A stretch of 64,000 nt of DNA from Pedobacter polysacchareus (lineage in GTDB: Bacteria; Bacteroidota; Bacteroidia; Sphingobacteriales; Sphingobacteriaceae), in NCBI RefSeq assembly GCF_019802255.1, contig NZ_JAHYSS010000001.1:186001-250000 (forward strand), given 5' to 3'. The notes beneath the pieces are model-generated. The model was not told the DNA's origin, searched no databases, and saw only the letters and a list, made by a program, of their open reading frames with translations. A program made the position numbers and the translations under genes. Shown here one piece after another: positions 1 through 8,889 of this stretch (its first letter is position 1; each line of letters opens with the position of its first letter).

Positions 1-1
1 C

Positions 2-280
2 TGGAAACAAGAAAGACAGAATAGAAATGTACTGGAAATTGCCAGATTGAGTGGTAGTATGTACGATAAATTTGTAGGATTTTTAACAGATATGGAGAGC
101 ATTGGAAGAAACATCCGACAAAGTCAGGATGCTTATGATAAAGCCTTAAACAAATTGTCTACCGGAACCGGAAACCTATCCAGTACTTCAGAAAAAATCA
201 AAAAATTAGGTGCCAAAGCAACGAAGCAAATTGACACCAAATTTTTAGATCCTTTAGTTGCTGAGGAAGACAGCTTATAA
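2..280 (+). CDS. rmuC: DNA recombination protein RmuC, C-terminal part (5' truncated by window)
   Basis: The reading frame is open from the first bases of the window and ends in TAA at 278-280, so only about the last 92 residues are present. The segment YDKFVGFLTDM...GRNIRQSQDAYDKALNKLSTG...LGAK matches the conserved end of the RmuC nuclease-fold family (YDKF, then AYDxAxxKLSTGxGN). In that family RmuC limits DNA rearrangement at inverted repeats; the mechanism is not visible here. The stop codon shares a TTATAA hexamer with the stop of the convergent thiL gene. An internal ATG at 47 is not the true start. Confidence 0.85.
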   Translation, partial: WKQERQNRNVLEIARLSGSMYDKFVGFLTDMESIGRNIRQSQDAYDKALNKLSTGTGNLSSTSEKIKKLGAKATKQIDTKFLDPLVAEEDSL

Positions 281-1315
281 TTTAAATGCGTTCCATCCCT
301 GTGCTTTCAATTCATGAACCACATTGGACTTCGAAATCATTTTGCAGCCAGAGTTTTTATCCGTGATGTGACCGATAATGCTGATGTCTACATCATTTTT
401 TAACTTAGTGTAATCGTCTTGTTTAATGGTAAATAGCAATTCGTAATCTTCCCCGCCGTTTAAGGCACAAACGGTTGGGTCTAAGCCCAATTCGCGTGCA
501 GTTTCATAGGTCATCGGATCAATTGGAATCTTTTCTTCGTATAAAGTACAGCCTTTTTCCGACTGCTGACAAATGTGCATGATCTCCGAAGCCAGGCCAT
601 CAGAAACGTCAATCATAGAGGTAGGAATAATTTCCATCTGCGCCAATAAATCAACAATATCTCTTCTTCCTTCCGGCTTCAGCTGGCGTTCAATAATATA
701 GTCTTTTCCTTCCAGATCAGGCTGAATATTAGGGTTTTCTAAAAAGATCTGTTTCTCTCTTTCCAGGATTTGTAAGCCTACATAGGCACCGCCTAAATCT
801 CCGGAAACACATAGAAGATCGCCTTCCTGTGCACCGCTTCTGTACACAATATCTTTCTTTTCTGCATAACCAATACTGGTTACACTGATCACCAATCCTT
901 GCTTGCTCGAAGAAGTATCCCCGCCAATTAGGTCAATGTTGAATTTATTACAGGCCAATTCAATGCCTTTATAAATTTCTTCTACCGCTTCTAAAGGAAA
1001 TTTACTGGAAATCCCAATCGAAACTGTAATCTGAGTCGCAATACCGTTCATGGCATAGATGTCACTCAAATTCACTTGAACAGCTTTAAAACCTAAGTGC
1101 ATTAAGGGTACATAAGCCAGGTCAAAATGGATGCCTTCCAACAATAAATCCGTTGAAATCAACATCTCCTTATCAGGAAAACTCAAAACTGCTGCATCGT
1201 CCCCAACTCCTTTAATACTGCTTTCATGCCTGATCTTAAAGTTCTCAGTCAGGTGTTTTATCAGACCAAATTCTCCAAGTTCTCCAATGTCGGTGCGCTC
1301 TTTATTCTCAAACAT
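275..1315 (-). CDS. thiL: Thiamine-monophosphate kinase
   Basis: 346 residues, normal for ThiL, which phosphorylates thiamine monophosphate to the pyrophosphate cofactor with ATP in the cytoplasm. Visible family motifs are GVGDDAAVL near residue 36, the metal-binding ISTDLLLEGIHFD around 53-65, LIGGDTS in the middle, MIDVSDGLASE, and GGEDYELLF near the C terminus. The gene stands alone on the minus strand. Its stop overlaps the rmuC stop by six bases and it lies about 90 bases downstream of nadA on the same strand. I see no consensus promoter directly upstream. Identification is firm. Confidence 0.95.
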   Translation of the reverse strand: MFENKERTDIGELGEFGLIKHLTENFKIRHESSIKGVGDDAAVLSFPDKEMLISTDLLLEGIHFDLAYVPLMHLGFKAVQVNLSDIYAMNGIATQITVSIGISSKFPLEAVEEIYKGIELACNKFNIDLIGGDTSSSKQGLVISVTSIGYAEKKDIVYRSGAQEGDLLCVSGDLGGAYVGLQILEREKQIFLENPNIQPDLEGKDYIIERQLKPEGRRDIVDLLAQMEIIPTSMIDVSDGLASEIMHICQQSEKGCTLYEEKIPIDPMTYETARELGLDPTVCALNGGEDYELLFTIKQDDYTKLKNDVDISIIGHITDKNSGCKMISKSNVVHELKAQGWNAFKL

Positions 1316-1406
1316 ATATTTTATATCTATTGAATTTTAACTTTTACTAGTTACTGATTTTCCTTATAATTATTACCAATCTGCAGGAGAATCGCGTATT
1401 TTTAAA

Positions 1407-2405
1407 TTATAAACCCAAAGCTGCGGATATCTCCAGCATTCTCTCAATTGGTTTACGTGCCTGCACAATAATATCAGCAGGAACTGTTACTTCAGGGCTT
1501 CCATTTTTTAAACATAAATAGAGTTTTTCCAAAGTATTTCTTTTCATATAAGGACAATCATTACAGGCACAGTTATTATTTGGTGGTGCCGGAATAAATG
1601 TTTTTGTCGGATTTGCTTTCTCCATCTGATGGATAATTCCGCTTTCCGTTGCTACAATAAATTCCTGAGCATCACTTTTTGTACTGTAATTCAATAATCC
1701 TGTAGTCGATCCAATGTAATCTGCCAGTTCCAAAACGGCCTCTTCACATTCCGGATGCGCAATAAACTTCGCATTGGGATGACGAGATTTCAATCTGGTG
1801 ATTTTTTCTCTCGAAAAAATCTCGTGGACCATACACGCACCATTCCAGAGCACTAAATCCCTGCCTGTTTTCTTAGCCACCCAGGCGCCTAAGTTTTTAT
1901 CCGGACCAAAAATGATCTTCGTATCCTTCGGAAGACTCTCCACAATTTGTACTGCATTCGTAGAGGTACAAACAATATCGCTCATTGCCTTCAATTCTGC
2001 CGTACAATTCACATAGGTAATCACCACATGATCAGGGTGTTTCTCCTTGAATTTTTTAAACAGGTGTGGCGGACAGCTATCTGCCAGCGAGCACCCTGCT
2101 TTCAAATCCGGCAGCAAAACCGTTTTCTCAGGCGAAAGAATCTTGGCAGTTTCTGCCATAAAATGAACTCCTGCAAACACAATCACCTCAGCATCAGTTC
2201 TTGCCGCTTCTTGTGATAGTCCTAAACTGTCCCCAATATAGTCGGCAATATCCTGAATATCAGGCTCTTGGTAATAGTGCGCCAGCACTATCGCATTCTT
2301 CTCTTTTTTTAGTTTTTCGATTTCCACGAAAAGATCAAGTGTAGGATCAATCTTTTCTTCGACAAAACCTTTTCTATTTAATTCCTCAAATGTATCCATT
2401 TTCAA
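1407..2405 (-). CDS. nadA: Quinolinate synthase
   Basis: 332 residues. NadA condenses iminoaspartate from NadB with dihydroxyacetone phosphate to give quinolinate, using a [4Fe-4S] cluster. The three expected cluster cysteines are visible: C105 in GCSLADSC, C191 in NGACMVHE and the CACNDCP group at 279-284, of which C284 fits the last ligand. The AHYYQEP motif lies at 42-48. Translation probably starts at the ATG at 2405, though a second in-frame ATG lies two codons on. nadB is divergent across a 394-base gap that also contains DnaA-box-like sequences. No nadC is present in the window. Confidence 0.96.
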   Translation of the reverse strand: MKMDTFEELNRKGFVEEKIDPTLDLFVEIEKLKKEKNAIVLAHYYQEPDIQDIADYIGDSLGLSQEAARTDAEVIVFAGVHFMAETAKILSPEKTVLLPDLKAGCSLADSCPPHLFKKFKEKHPDHVVITYVNCTAELKAMSDIVCTSTNAVQIVESLPKDTKIIFGPDKNLGAWVAKKTGRDLVLWNGACMVHEIFSREKITRLKSRHPNAKFIAHPECEEAVLELADYIGSTTGLLNYSTKSDAQEFIVATESGIIHQMEKANPTKTFIPAPPNNNCACNDCPYMKRNTLEKLYLCLKNGSPEVTVPADIIVQARKPIERMLEISAALGL

Positions 2406-2799
2406 CAGTTCAATAAATTATAATTATTTAATATAGATAGACTTCTATTGTTTATTAGTGTGTTAATAACGTTTGTAAATTATTTTTTTTTAGGCGATTA
2501 TTTGAGTTATTCATAAGTTATCCACAAATAAGTTGAATTTTTAAACCAAAATTCCGCTGATTCACAGTATTTTATTTTTCTCCCTCAAAACTTATCCATA
2601 GTAATATGTGTATTGTTAGTTTGTGTGTAAAAAGTGGATAACCTCTGCAAAGTTGCTCAAAAATAACTGAAAATATTGTGGCAAATTCCCTTTTTAGCTT
2701 AGCTTTAAACATTCAAATTTATTTGTTCTATATGTTTAGACAAGAAATTAACAATTATATCAACGTTGTTAACAAAGTAAGGGAAGTAGCTTAATTTCA
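2406..2799. other. nadA-nadB intergenic region with DnaA-box cluster; candidate replication origin
   Basis: 394 AT-rich bases with no plausible gene. A perfect DnaA box TTATCCACA lies at 2518-2526. Near matches are TTATTCATA (2507-2515), TGATTCACA (2558-2566), TTATCCATA (2592-2600) and, on the other strand, AGTGGATAA (2633-2641), five within 135 bases. A/T-only stretches around 2412-2437 and 2475-2491 could serve as an unwinding element. An inverted repeat TTAACAA (2748-2754) / TTGTTAA (2766-2772) close to nadB may instead be a regulatory site. Promoters for nadA and nadB must also be here, but I find no TAnnTTTG match. The origin call is inference from box density and from the parS sites 6 kb away. 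Confidence 0.45.
2518..2526 (+). promoter_or_regulatory. Perfect DnaA box TTATCCACA
   Basis: The nine bases match the consensus DnaA-binding box exactly. The site sits at the centre of a group of four degenerate boxes in the nadA-nadB gap. DnaA could act here in replication initiation or as a transcription factor on the NAD genes. Confidence 0.6.
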
Positions 2800-4386
2800 A
2801 TGAGAAAAGTAGATTTTTTAGTAATAGGGTCGGGTATAGCGGGTTTAAGCTTTGCATTAAAAGCAGCTCAGCATGGTAAAGTTTTAATTGTTACAAAATC
2901 AAATGAAGATGAGTCGAATACAAAATATGCGCAGGGTGGAGTAGCAGTTGTTGTAGATAAAGATGATTCGTTTGAAAAACATATTGAAGATACATTAATT
3001 GCTGGAGATGGGCTGTGTGACAGAGAGATAGTGGAAATTGTAGTCAAAGAAGGGCCTCAAAGAATCCAGGAAATTATAGATTACGGAATCAATTTTGATA
3101 AAAATCAGACCGGAGTTTATGATTTGGCCAAAGAGGGAGGACACTCAGAAAATCGTGTTTTACACTATAAAGACGTCACGGGATATGAAATTGAAAGCGT
3201 TTTATTAAAACAGATTCATCAGAACAAAAACATAGAGATATTAACACATTACTTCTGTTTGGAGTTAATTACTCAGCATCATTTGGGGCTGCATGTGGAT
3301 AAGAGTTCAGAAGATATCCACTGTTATGGCATATATGCCTTTAACACAGAGCGTAACGATGTGGAAAAGATATTAGCGAGTGTGACTATCATGGCTTCAG
3401 GTGGTGCTGGGCATGTGTATAGCAGTACTACAAATCCCGTAATCGCTACAGGTGACGGTATGGCGATGGTATACCGCGCAAAAGGAAAAGTAAGGAATAT
3501 GGAATTTATTCAGTTTCATCCAACCGCTTTATATCATCCGGGAGAATATCCTGCTTTTCTGATTTCTGAAGCAGTTCGTGGTTATGGCGGTGTGCTCAGA
3601 AGAAAAAATGGCGAGGAGTTCATGTATGAATATGATCCGAGAGGATCTTTGGCTTCCAGAGATATTGTAGCTCGTGCAATAGATTCTGAAATGAAAAAAT
3701 CTGGGGAGGATTTTGTCTACCTTGACATCACCAATCGCAAAAAGAGCGAGATTTTAGCTCATTTCCCGAACATTTACGCGAAGTGTCTATCTATAGGTAT
3801 AGACATGACAAAGGATTTAATACCGGTTACGCCAGCAGCTCATTATATGTGCGGCGGAATTATGGTAGATGAATATGGTCGTTCTTCTATAAAAAATTTA
3901 TATGCCTGCGGAGAATGTTCGTCTACAGGTTTACATGGGGCCAATCGTTTGGCCTCAAATTCCTTGCTGGAAGCTCCTGTGTTTGCACACCGCATTTATC
4001 AAGATGCTATAGCTACTTTCAAAAATACGGTGATCCCTGACAATATCCCTGAGTGGAATGACGACGGGGTAAAACAGTCCGACGAAGATATTTTAGTCAC
4101 CCATAATTTACGGGAAACACAGAAATTAATGAGTGATTACGTCGGAATTGTACGCTCTGATTTTAGATTAGACCGGGCAATGAGGCGCTTATTTTTGCTC
4201 CATGAAGAAACAGAAGCTTTCTATAAAGCCAATAAAGTGTCTGTAAAACTTTGCGAATTGCGCAATGTAATCCAGGTTGCCTTCATGATTATTAAGTCTG
4301 CAAAAGCAAGAAAAGAGAGCAGGGGACTACACTATACGACTGATTATCCAGTGCATTCAGCACAATTAACCGATACAATTTTTTAG
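2800..4386 (+). CDS. nadB: L-aspartate oxidase
   Basis: 528 residues, full length. NadB oxidises L-aspartate to iminoaspartate with FAD, the first step of de novo NAD synthesis, and feeds NadA, which is encoded divergently. The N-terminal dinucleotide fold GSGIAGLSFA (about 8-17) binds FAD. Succinate-dehydrogenase/NadB family motifs follow: TKYAQGGVAVV near 42-52, GGAGHVYSSTTNP, GDGMAM, EFIQFHPTALY, SEAVRGYGG and the arginine-containing SLASRDIVARAI. The C terminus has the helical fumarate-reductase-like domain (LRNVIQVAF). The next gene begins three bases after the stop, so cotranscription is likely. The start ATG at 2800 leaves a normal FAD-fold N terminus. Confidence 0.97.
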   Translation: MRKVDFLVIGSGIAGLSFALKAAQHGKVLIVTKSNEDESNTKYAQGGVAVVVDKDDSFEKHIEDTLIAGDGLCDREIVEIVVKEGPQRIQEIIDYGINFDKNQTGVYDLAKEGGHSENRVLHYKDVTGYEIESVLLKQIHQNKNIEILTHYFCLELITQHHLGLHVDKSSEDIHCYGIYAFNTERNDVEKILASVTIMASGGAGHVYSSTTNPVIATGDGMAMVYRAKGKVRNMEFIQFHPTALYHPGEYPAFLISEAVRGYGGVLRRKNGEEFMYEYDPRGSLASRDIVARAIDSEMKKSGEDFVYLDITNRKKSEILAHFPNIYAKCLSIGIDMTKDLIPVTPAAHYMCGGIMVDEYGRSSIKNLYACGECSSTGLHGANRLASNSLLEAPVFAHRIYQDAIATFKNTVIPDNIPEWNDDGVKQSDEDILVTHNLRETQKLMSDYVGIVRSDFRLDRAMRRLFLLHEETEAFYKANKVSVKLCELRNVIQVAFMIIKSAKARKESRGLHYTTDYPVHSAQLTDTIF

Positions 4387-4389
4387 AAA

Positions 4390-4899
4390 ATGGCAGTGAT
4401 ATTACCAGTGAAAGATAAGCACCCGAAATGGGCAGAGAATTGTTTTATTGCGCCAAATGCGACGATTGTTGGCGACGTAACCATGGGCAGTAACTGTTCT
4501 GTCTGGTTTAACGCAGTGATCCGTGGCGACGTAAATACCATTACTATTGGGAATGATAGTAACATTCAGGATGGCGCAGTGATCCATGCTACTTATTTGA
4601 AAGCAGCAACAGTGATTGGAAATAGGGTTTCTGTTGGACACAATGCAATAGTTCATGGCTGTATTTTAAAAGACCATATCCTGATCGGTATGGGGGCCAT
4701 TGTGATGGACAATGCCATAGTTGAAGATTACTGTATTATTGCCGCAGGAGCTGTTGTATTAGAAAATACGCATTGCGAATCCGGGTATATCTATGCCGGA
4801 ACACCTGCAAAAAAAATAAAGCCCATTACTGAAGAGCAACGGGCTTTATTGAATAAATTGCCAGACAACTACATTATGTATGCCGACTGGTTTAAATAA
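4390..4899 (+). CDS. Gamma-carbonic-anhydrase-like hexapeptide-repeat protein (YrdA/PaaY type)
   Basis: 169 residues of left-handed beta-helix repeats ([IV]GxxxxI type), the fold of trimeric gamma carbonic anhydrases and acyltransferases. The candidate zinc histidines are H66 (AVIHAT), H84 (VGHNA) and H89 (VHGC). RGD at 45-47 and the GHNAIVHGC segment are typical of YrdA/PaaY proteins. It follows nadB by three bases and is probably cotranscribed. A hairpin and T-rich stretch follow. Whether it hydrates CO2 or only keeps the fold cannot be told from sequence, so I give no gene symbol. Confidence 0.85.
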   Translation: MAVILPVKDKHPKWAENCFIAPNATIVGDVTMGSNCSVWFNAVIRGDVNTITIGNDSNIQDGAVIHATYLKAATVIGNRVSVGHNAIVHGCILKDHILIGMGAIVMDNAIVEDYCIIAAGAVVLENTHCESGYIYAGTPAKKIKPITEEQRALLNKLPDNYIMYADWFK

Positions 4900-4904
4900 T
4901 GGAC

Positions 4905-4930
4905 CGATCTGCTAAAACAGATCGATCTTT
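4905..4930 (+). terminator. Intrinsic terminator after the nadB operon
   Basis: CGATCTG (4905-4911) pairs exactly with CAGATCG (4918-4924) around a six-base loop and is followed by the T-rich ATCTTTTCTTATTCTTTT. It lies six bases after the hexapeptide protein stop and abuts the end of the convergent lipoprotein gene. Confidence 0.6.
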
Positions 4931-4932
4931 TC

Positions 4933-6561
4933 TTATTCTTTTGGAATCGTAATGGTTTCATTTCTTTCCCAAAGGGCTCTGATCGAGAGTTCTTTGGGTT
5001 CGTTCCAAATCTTTTCAGGCTGCGTGCCTAAGGTCACATTTCCGGTATCCCATTTCTTGTTTTTATTATTGTCGTAGGTAATTCTGGTATAGTACTTACC
5101 TGCTTTATAGTTATTAAAAGTAACGGTGGTATCTTTCGTAATCACCATACTATTAACCGGATGTTTATTCGCATCAACCACCTCTACAATATAACTTTTA
5201 TCTTTTTCCGGAACGATCAGTTTTAGGACTAAAGTACCGTAATCATCTTTACTTCCTAATTTGAAATCTTTCTTGAACTCTTTATTTTTTGTGTTAAAAA
5301 TGGCTGTAAAGGCGCCCGCTTCAAACTTGAGCTCATAGGTTTTTTTAACTCGCCATGGATACTTAATATAATAAGATAAAAAGTCGGCGCTGTCTTTTTC
5401 CAGGGTAAAGTTGGTACGTTTTACCGAATCTTCAAGCAATTCTATTTTATTGACATCGGTGCTTAAAATTGGAAAATTGAAAGTCAGTTTGAACGGTCTG
5501 TTCGGATTTAAGGTACGGTCTTCCAGGTTATCCGTTGCGGTTAAAACTCTGGTATACGTTTCCTTTTTCCCACGGTTCAATATAACCGTTTGTTGTAATT
5601 TCCCGTTTTCGTTGATATTTACTTTTGCAGAATCGAAACTTAAATCGGTCAGCCAAATTTTTAGCGAGTCATTATTTTTACTAAACTTGGTATATTTTGA
5701 GGCATCCAAAGCAGGAGGATCTGTGACTACGATTTCTGGTTTTAGCAATTTCTGGTTGAAAGCAAAACTGATACTTCCATCCGCATTGATCCGTTTATCC
5801 AATACCCGGAATACCGATGCGTCTTCTTTGAAGACTTGAATATTTACAGAGTCCAGGTTCTTTTTTAGAACAATGGGGTCTTTAATAAAACCAATTTCGT
5901 CTGTACTCTGCTGGTAGATTTTATCTCCGCCTTTTTCCTTTAAGGCGTAAATTTTATAAGTACCTTCTCTTAAATTGTTCAGACTGTAATTACCCGAGCT
6001 ATCCGTTAGTGAGTAAATTGCAGGTCGGCCTTTTCCGAAAATGGTGTCTCTTTCCAAAGGAAGAATAAATGCGACCGCCTCAAGTTCCGGTTCGCCGGTG
6101 ATGGAATTGGTGACCTTGCCCTTGATGCTTAATGAATCGAGCTTCGGACCTGTTGAAAATACATAGGAGAAATTCTTTAGGACGTTGTTTTCGTTGATAT
6201 CCGCGATCAGCTTCCCGAAGTTCAATGTATAGGTAGTATTTTTTTCCAGCGTGTCTGGGAACGAAATTTCCAAAAACTTTTTCTTCACCTTGAGTAGGGG
6301 AGGAACTTTGAGTTCCGGCGAAATTGAAAACTCTTTCGATTCATTCTGAAGTTTGAAATACTCATCAAATTCCAGGGTAATTTTTTTGGACTTAAAATTT
6401 GTCGTGAAGTTTTTTGGCTCCATACTCAACACCTTCGGAGGCTCTGTATCCCGAGGCCCTCCCTGTGGCTGCTGGATGCTTGCACAACCATATATTAGAG
6501 AAATTAACAATAGGAGGGATGCAAAAAGCCTGAAGTTCGGTACAATGCTAATTTTGGCCAT
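4933..6561 (-). CDS. Ig-like domain lipoprotein (SbsA-type Ig domain)
   Basis: 542 residues. The N terminus has a hydrophobic signal ending in LIYGC with C26 as the lipidation cysteine, so this is a predicted envelope lipoprotein. The segment after it (PPKVLSMEPKN...KKITLEFDEYF...NTTYTLNFG...) resembles the bacterial Ig-like/SbsA Ig domain that recurs at the N terminus of a Bacteroidota-specific family. A middle part looks like a carboxypeptidase-regulatory-like beta sandwich (SGNYSLNNLREGTYKIYALKE), and the C-terminal region is again beta-rich. The function is unknown. It lies downstream of mnmG on the same strand with about 140 bases between them, so it could be transcribed alone or with mnmG read-through. 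Confidence 0.75.
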   Translation of the reverse strand: MAKISIVPNFRLFASLLLLISLIYGCASIQQPQGGPRDTEPPKVLSMEPKNFTTNFKSKKITLEFDEYFKLQNESKEFSISPELKVPPLLKVKKKFLEISFPDTLEKNTTYTLNFGKLIADINENNVLKNFSYVFSTGPKLDSLSIKGKVTNSITGEPELEAVAFILPLERDTIFGKGRPAIYSLTDSSGNYSLNNLREGTYKIYALKEKGGDKIYQQSTDEIGFIKDPIVLKKNLDSVNIQVFKEDASVFRVLDKRINADGSISFAFNQKLLKPEIVVTDPPALDASKYTKFSKNNDSLKIWLTDLSFDSAKVNINENGKLQQTVILNRGKKETYTRVLTATDNLEDRTLNPNRPFKLTFNFPILSTDVNKIELLEDSVKRTNFTLEKDSADFLSYYIKYPWRVKKTYELKFEAGAFTAIFNTKNKEFKKDFKLGSKDDYGTLVLKLIVPEKDKSYIVEVVDANKHPVNSMVITKDTTVTFNNYKAGKYYTRITYDNNKNKKWDTGNVTLGTQPEKIWNEPKELSIRALWERNETITIPKE

Positions 6562-6644
6562 TTATATGCGTTGTGTTAAGTTTATTACTCTTTTTAATAG
6601 ATAACATTAAAAAATTTTAAAAGGCTCTTAAAACTCATTTAAAT

Positions 6645-6685
6645 GAGTCAGTTAACAAGGTTGTAGTTGTCAAGCTAACTGACTC
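6645..6685 (-). terminator. Hairpin after mnmG, possible terminator
   Basis: GAGTCAGTTA (6645-6654) is perfectly complementary to TAACTGACTC (6676-6685), with a 21-base loop. It begins 20 bases beyond the mnmG stop on the minus strand. The sequence after the stem is AT-rich but lacks a clean T-run, so termination is plausible rather than certain. Confidence 0.4.
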
Positions 6686-6704
6686 TTTATCAGATGTTTA
6701 CAAA

Positions 6705-8567
6705 TTACTTACTCATGTGAACCATCAAAACGGAGATATCTGAAGGAGAAACCCCTGAAATTCTTGAAGCCTGACCCAAAGTGCGGGGTTTGATCTTCAA
6801 TAACTTCTCTCTGGCCTCCTTAGAAAGTGATCCCAATTGAGAATAATCAAAATCAGGATTGATGTCTTTGTCTTCCATCTTCTGCATTTTGTTCACAATC
6901 TCCTGTTCTTTCTCAAAATAGCTTTCGTACTTAATTTTAATTTCCGCCTGCTCTATAGTCTCTTTATCAAATGAACTTAGGTACTCTTTAAATGGAGCAC
7001 TCATTTCTCTAACGTCTTCAATACCCACTTGCGGTCTACCCAGCAGGCTGATGATTTTAACATTTTGATTCAGTGTGCTAGTCCCTAATTCTTCTAATTT
7101 TACATTGGCCTCTACCATGTCGATACTTTGTTTTTTTGCAAAGGCAACGATGGCATCGGAGTTGGCTACTTTTTGTTTTACAAGTTCTAAACGTTCGTCA
7201 CTGATCAAGCCTAACTGATGGCCGATAGGAGAGAGACGGATATCGGCATTGTCCTGGCGAAGTAACAACCTGTGTTCTGCTCTGGAAGTAAACATACGGT
7301 AAGGCTCTTCGGTTCCTTTAGTCACCAGGTCGTCTATCAATACTCCAATATAAGATTCAGAACGCTTCATGATCAGTTCATGTAAATCATTCACTTTTTG
7401 GTGTGCATTGATTCCTGCAATAAAGCCCTGACTTGCGGCTTCTTCATAACCTGTAGTTCCATTGATCTGACCAGCGAAATATAAATTGCTGATCATTTTT
7501 GTTTCTAAGGTTAAAGACAATTGGGTAGGCGGGAAGAAGTCATATTCTATCGCATATCCAGGGCGGAACATTTTAGCGTTTTCAAATCCTGGGATTTTAG
7601 TCAGCGCTCTATATTGCACATCTTCTGGTAGAGAAGTCGAGAAACCATTGACGTAGATTTCGCAGGTATGTAATCCTTCTGGCTCTACAAAAATCTGGTG
7701 TCTTTCTCTTTCAGCAAAACGATTGATCTTATCTTCAATAGAAGGACAATACCTCGGACCTAATCCTTTAATTCGACCGGTGAACATCGGAGATTTTTCA
7801 AATCCTTCTTTCAGTGTTTCATGAACCTCAGAATTGGTATACGTAATCCAGCAGCAGCGTTGTTCCGTTGGACGTTCTACATTGGTATAAGAAAAGCGTC
7901 CAGGATTTTCATCTCCCCATTGCTCTTCCATTACCGAGTAATTTAAAGATCTGCCATCCACTCGGGGTGGGGTACCAGTCTTCATTCTGCCAGCTTCAAA
8001 ACCCAGTTCTACCAATTGTTCAGTTAAGCCAGTTGCAGCTCTTTCTGCTGTTCTGCCTCCACCAAATTTTTTCTCACCGATATGAATTAATCCATTTAGG
8101 AAGGTACCATTAGTCAGTACTACAGACTTCCCTTTGATCTCAATTCCTAAAGAAGTTTTAATACCTACTACAGTATTGTTCTTAATCAAAAGGCTGCTCA
8201 CCATGTCTTGCCAGAAATCGACATTAGGGGTGCGCTCTAAAGCCAGTCTCCATTCCTCAGCAAATCTCTTCCTGTCATTCTGAGCTCTTGGACTCCACAT
8301 CGCAGGGCCTTTAGAAAGGTTCAGCATCCTAAACTGAAGTGTGGTCTTATCACTGATGATTCCAGAGTATCCACCCATGGCGTCAATCTCTCTTACGATT
8401 TGTCCTTTCGCCACACCACCCATGGCTGGGTTGCAGCTCATCTGTGCAATGGTTTCCATATTCATGGTGATCAGCAAGACTGAAGATCCAAGATTGGCAG
8501 CAGCAGCGGCGGCTTCACAACCTGCATGTCCGGCGCCGACTACTATAACATCATATTCTTTAAACAT
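6705..8567 (-). CDS. mnmG: tRNA uridine-5-carboxymethylaminomethyl(34) synthesis enzyme MnmG (GidA)
   Basis: 620 residues, normal length. With MnmE it installs the carboxymethylaminomethyl group on wobble uridine 34 of several tRNAs, using FAD, NADH and methylene-THF. The N terminus has the FAD motif [12 protein letters not shown] (10-21), then [11 protein letters not shown]. The GTPPR segment, CPSIEDK and [15 protein letters not shown] are hallmark GidA motifs. The C terminus has [24 protein letters not shown]. Upstream is a 1 kb non-coding region with parS sites. gidA near parS/oriC is a common arrangement in bacteria, which supports an origin-proximal position. mnmE is not in the window. 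Confidence 0.97.
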   Translation of the reverse strand: MFKEYDVIVVGAGHAGCEAAAAAANLGSSVLLITMNMETIAQMSCNPAMGGVAKGQIVREIDAMGGYSGIISDKTTLQFRMLNLSKGPAMWSPRAQNDRKRFAEEWRLALERTPNVDFWQDMVSSLLIKNNTVVGIKTSLGIEIKGKSVVLTNGTFLNGLIHIGEKKFGGGRTAERAATGLTEQLVELGFEAGRMKTGTPPRVDGRSLNYSVMEEQWGDENPGRFSYTNVERPTEQRCCWITYTNSEVHETLKEGFEKSPMFTGRIKGLGPRYCPSIEDKINRFAERERHQIFVEPEGLHTCEIYVNGFSTSLPEDVQYRALTKIPGFENAKMFRPGYAIEYDFFPPTQLSLTLETKMISNLYFAGQINGTTGYEEAASQGFIAGINAHQKVNDLHELIMKRSESYIGVLIDDLVTKGTEEPYRMFTSRAEHRLLLRQDNADIRLSPIGHQLGLISDERLELVKQKVANSDAIVAFAKKQSIDMVEANVKLEELGTSTLNQNVKIISLLGRPQVGIEDVREMSAPFKEYLSSFDKETIEQAEIKIKYESYFEKEQEIVNKMQKMEDKDINPDFDYSQLGSLSKEAREKLLKIKPRTLGQASRISGVSPSDISVLMVHMSK

Positions 8568-8596
8568 TACCTGTTGTTTTTATATCGCTTATAAAT

Positions 8597-8612
8597 TGTT
8601 TCACGTGGAACG
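8597..8612. promoter_or_regulatory. parS: parS-like site (ParB binding), near match
   Basis: TGTTTCACGTGGAACG matches the ParB consensus TGTTTCACGTGAAACA at all but two of 16 positions and keeps the CACGTG core. It lies 30 bases upstream of the mnmG start and 44 bases from a perfect site. Confidence 0.7.
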
Positions 8613-8640
8613 CATAAAGATGCCCGCTGTTAAGCGCTAA

Positions 8641-8656
8641 TGTTTCACGTGAAACA
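8641..8656. promoter_or_regulatory. parS: Perfect parS site (ParB/Spo0J binding)
   Basis: TGTTTCACGTGAAACA is a perfect 16-base palindrome identical to the widely conserved chromosomal parS sequence bound by ParB (Spo0J). Such sites cluster near the replication origin and load ParB and SMC for segregation. Its non-coding position next to mnmG and beside a second near-match makes a chance occurrence very unlikely. parA and parB are not in the window. Confidence 0.88.
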
Positions 8657-8732
8657 ATAGGTTAAAATTAATCATTTAATAGTGGAGAGGAGCTAATTCA
8701 TCTCCCTTTTATTCTTTCTTTTTTTTGTACGT

Positions 8733-8889
8733 CCTCATTTAAGGAGCAGCCTTTGTATTGTTAATAAAGGCAGTTTTGTCTTTTAAATCGTTAGAAAACA
8801 CTTGATTTTCAAACGACAGCAAAGGTTGTATTAAAGCAGGACTCGATTTAAAGCATCACTTCAAATGAGGTCTGCTTTTTGTTTTTATA
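8733..8889 (+). ncRNA. Candidate structured RNA ending in a T-run hairpin
   Basis: CCTCATTT (8733-8740) pairs exactly with AAATGAGG (8863-8870). Inside it CCTTTG (8751-8756) pairs with CAAAGG (8820-8825), and inside that TCGTTAGAAAA pairs with TTTTCAAACGA (one mismatch, seven-base loop, about 8788-8816). A second possible stem AAAGCAG (8833-8839) / CTGCTTT (8872-8878) precedes TTGTTTTTAT and looks like a plus-strand intrinsic terminator that would compete with the outer closing stem. The nested design suggests an RNA rather than random DNA. I find no TAnnTTTG promoter in front of it and do not recognise a known family. Confidence 0.35.

Noticed and set aside
8733..8765. SRP RNA (4.5S) because of AAGGAGCAGCC
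   Set aside because: Only one side of the SRP core is present; the partner GTCAGG strand and tetraloop are missing.
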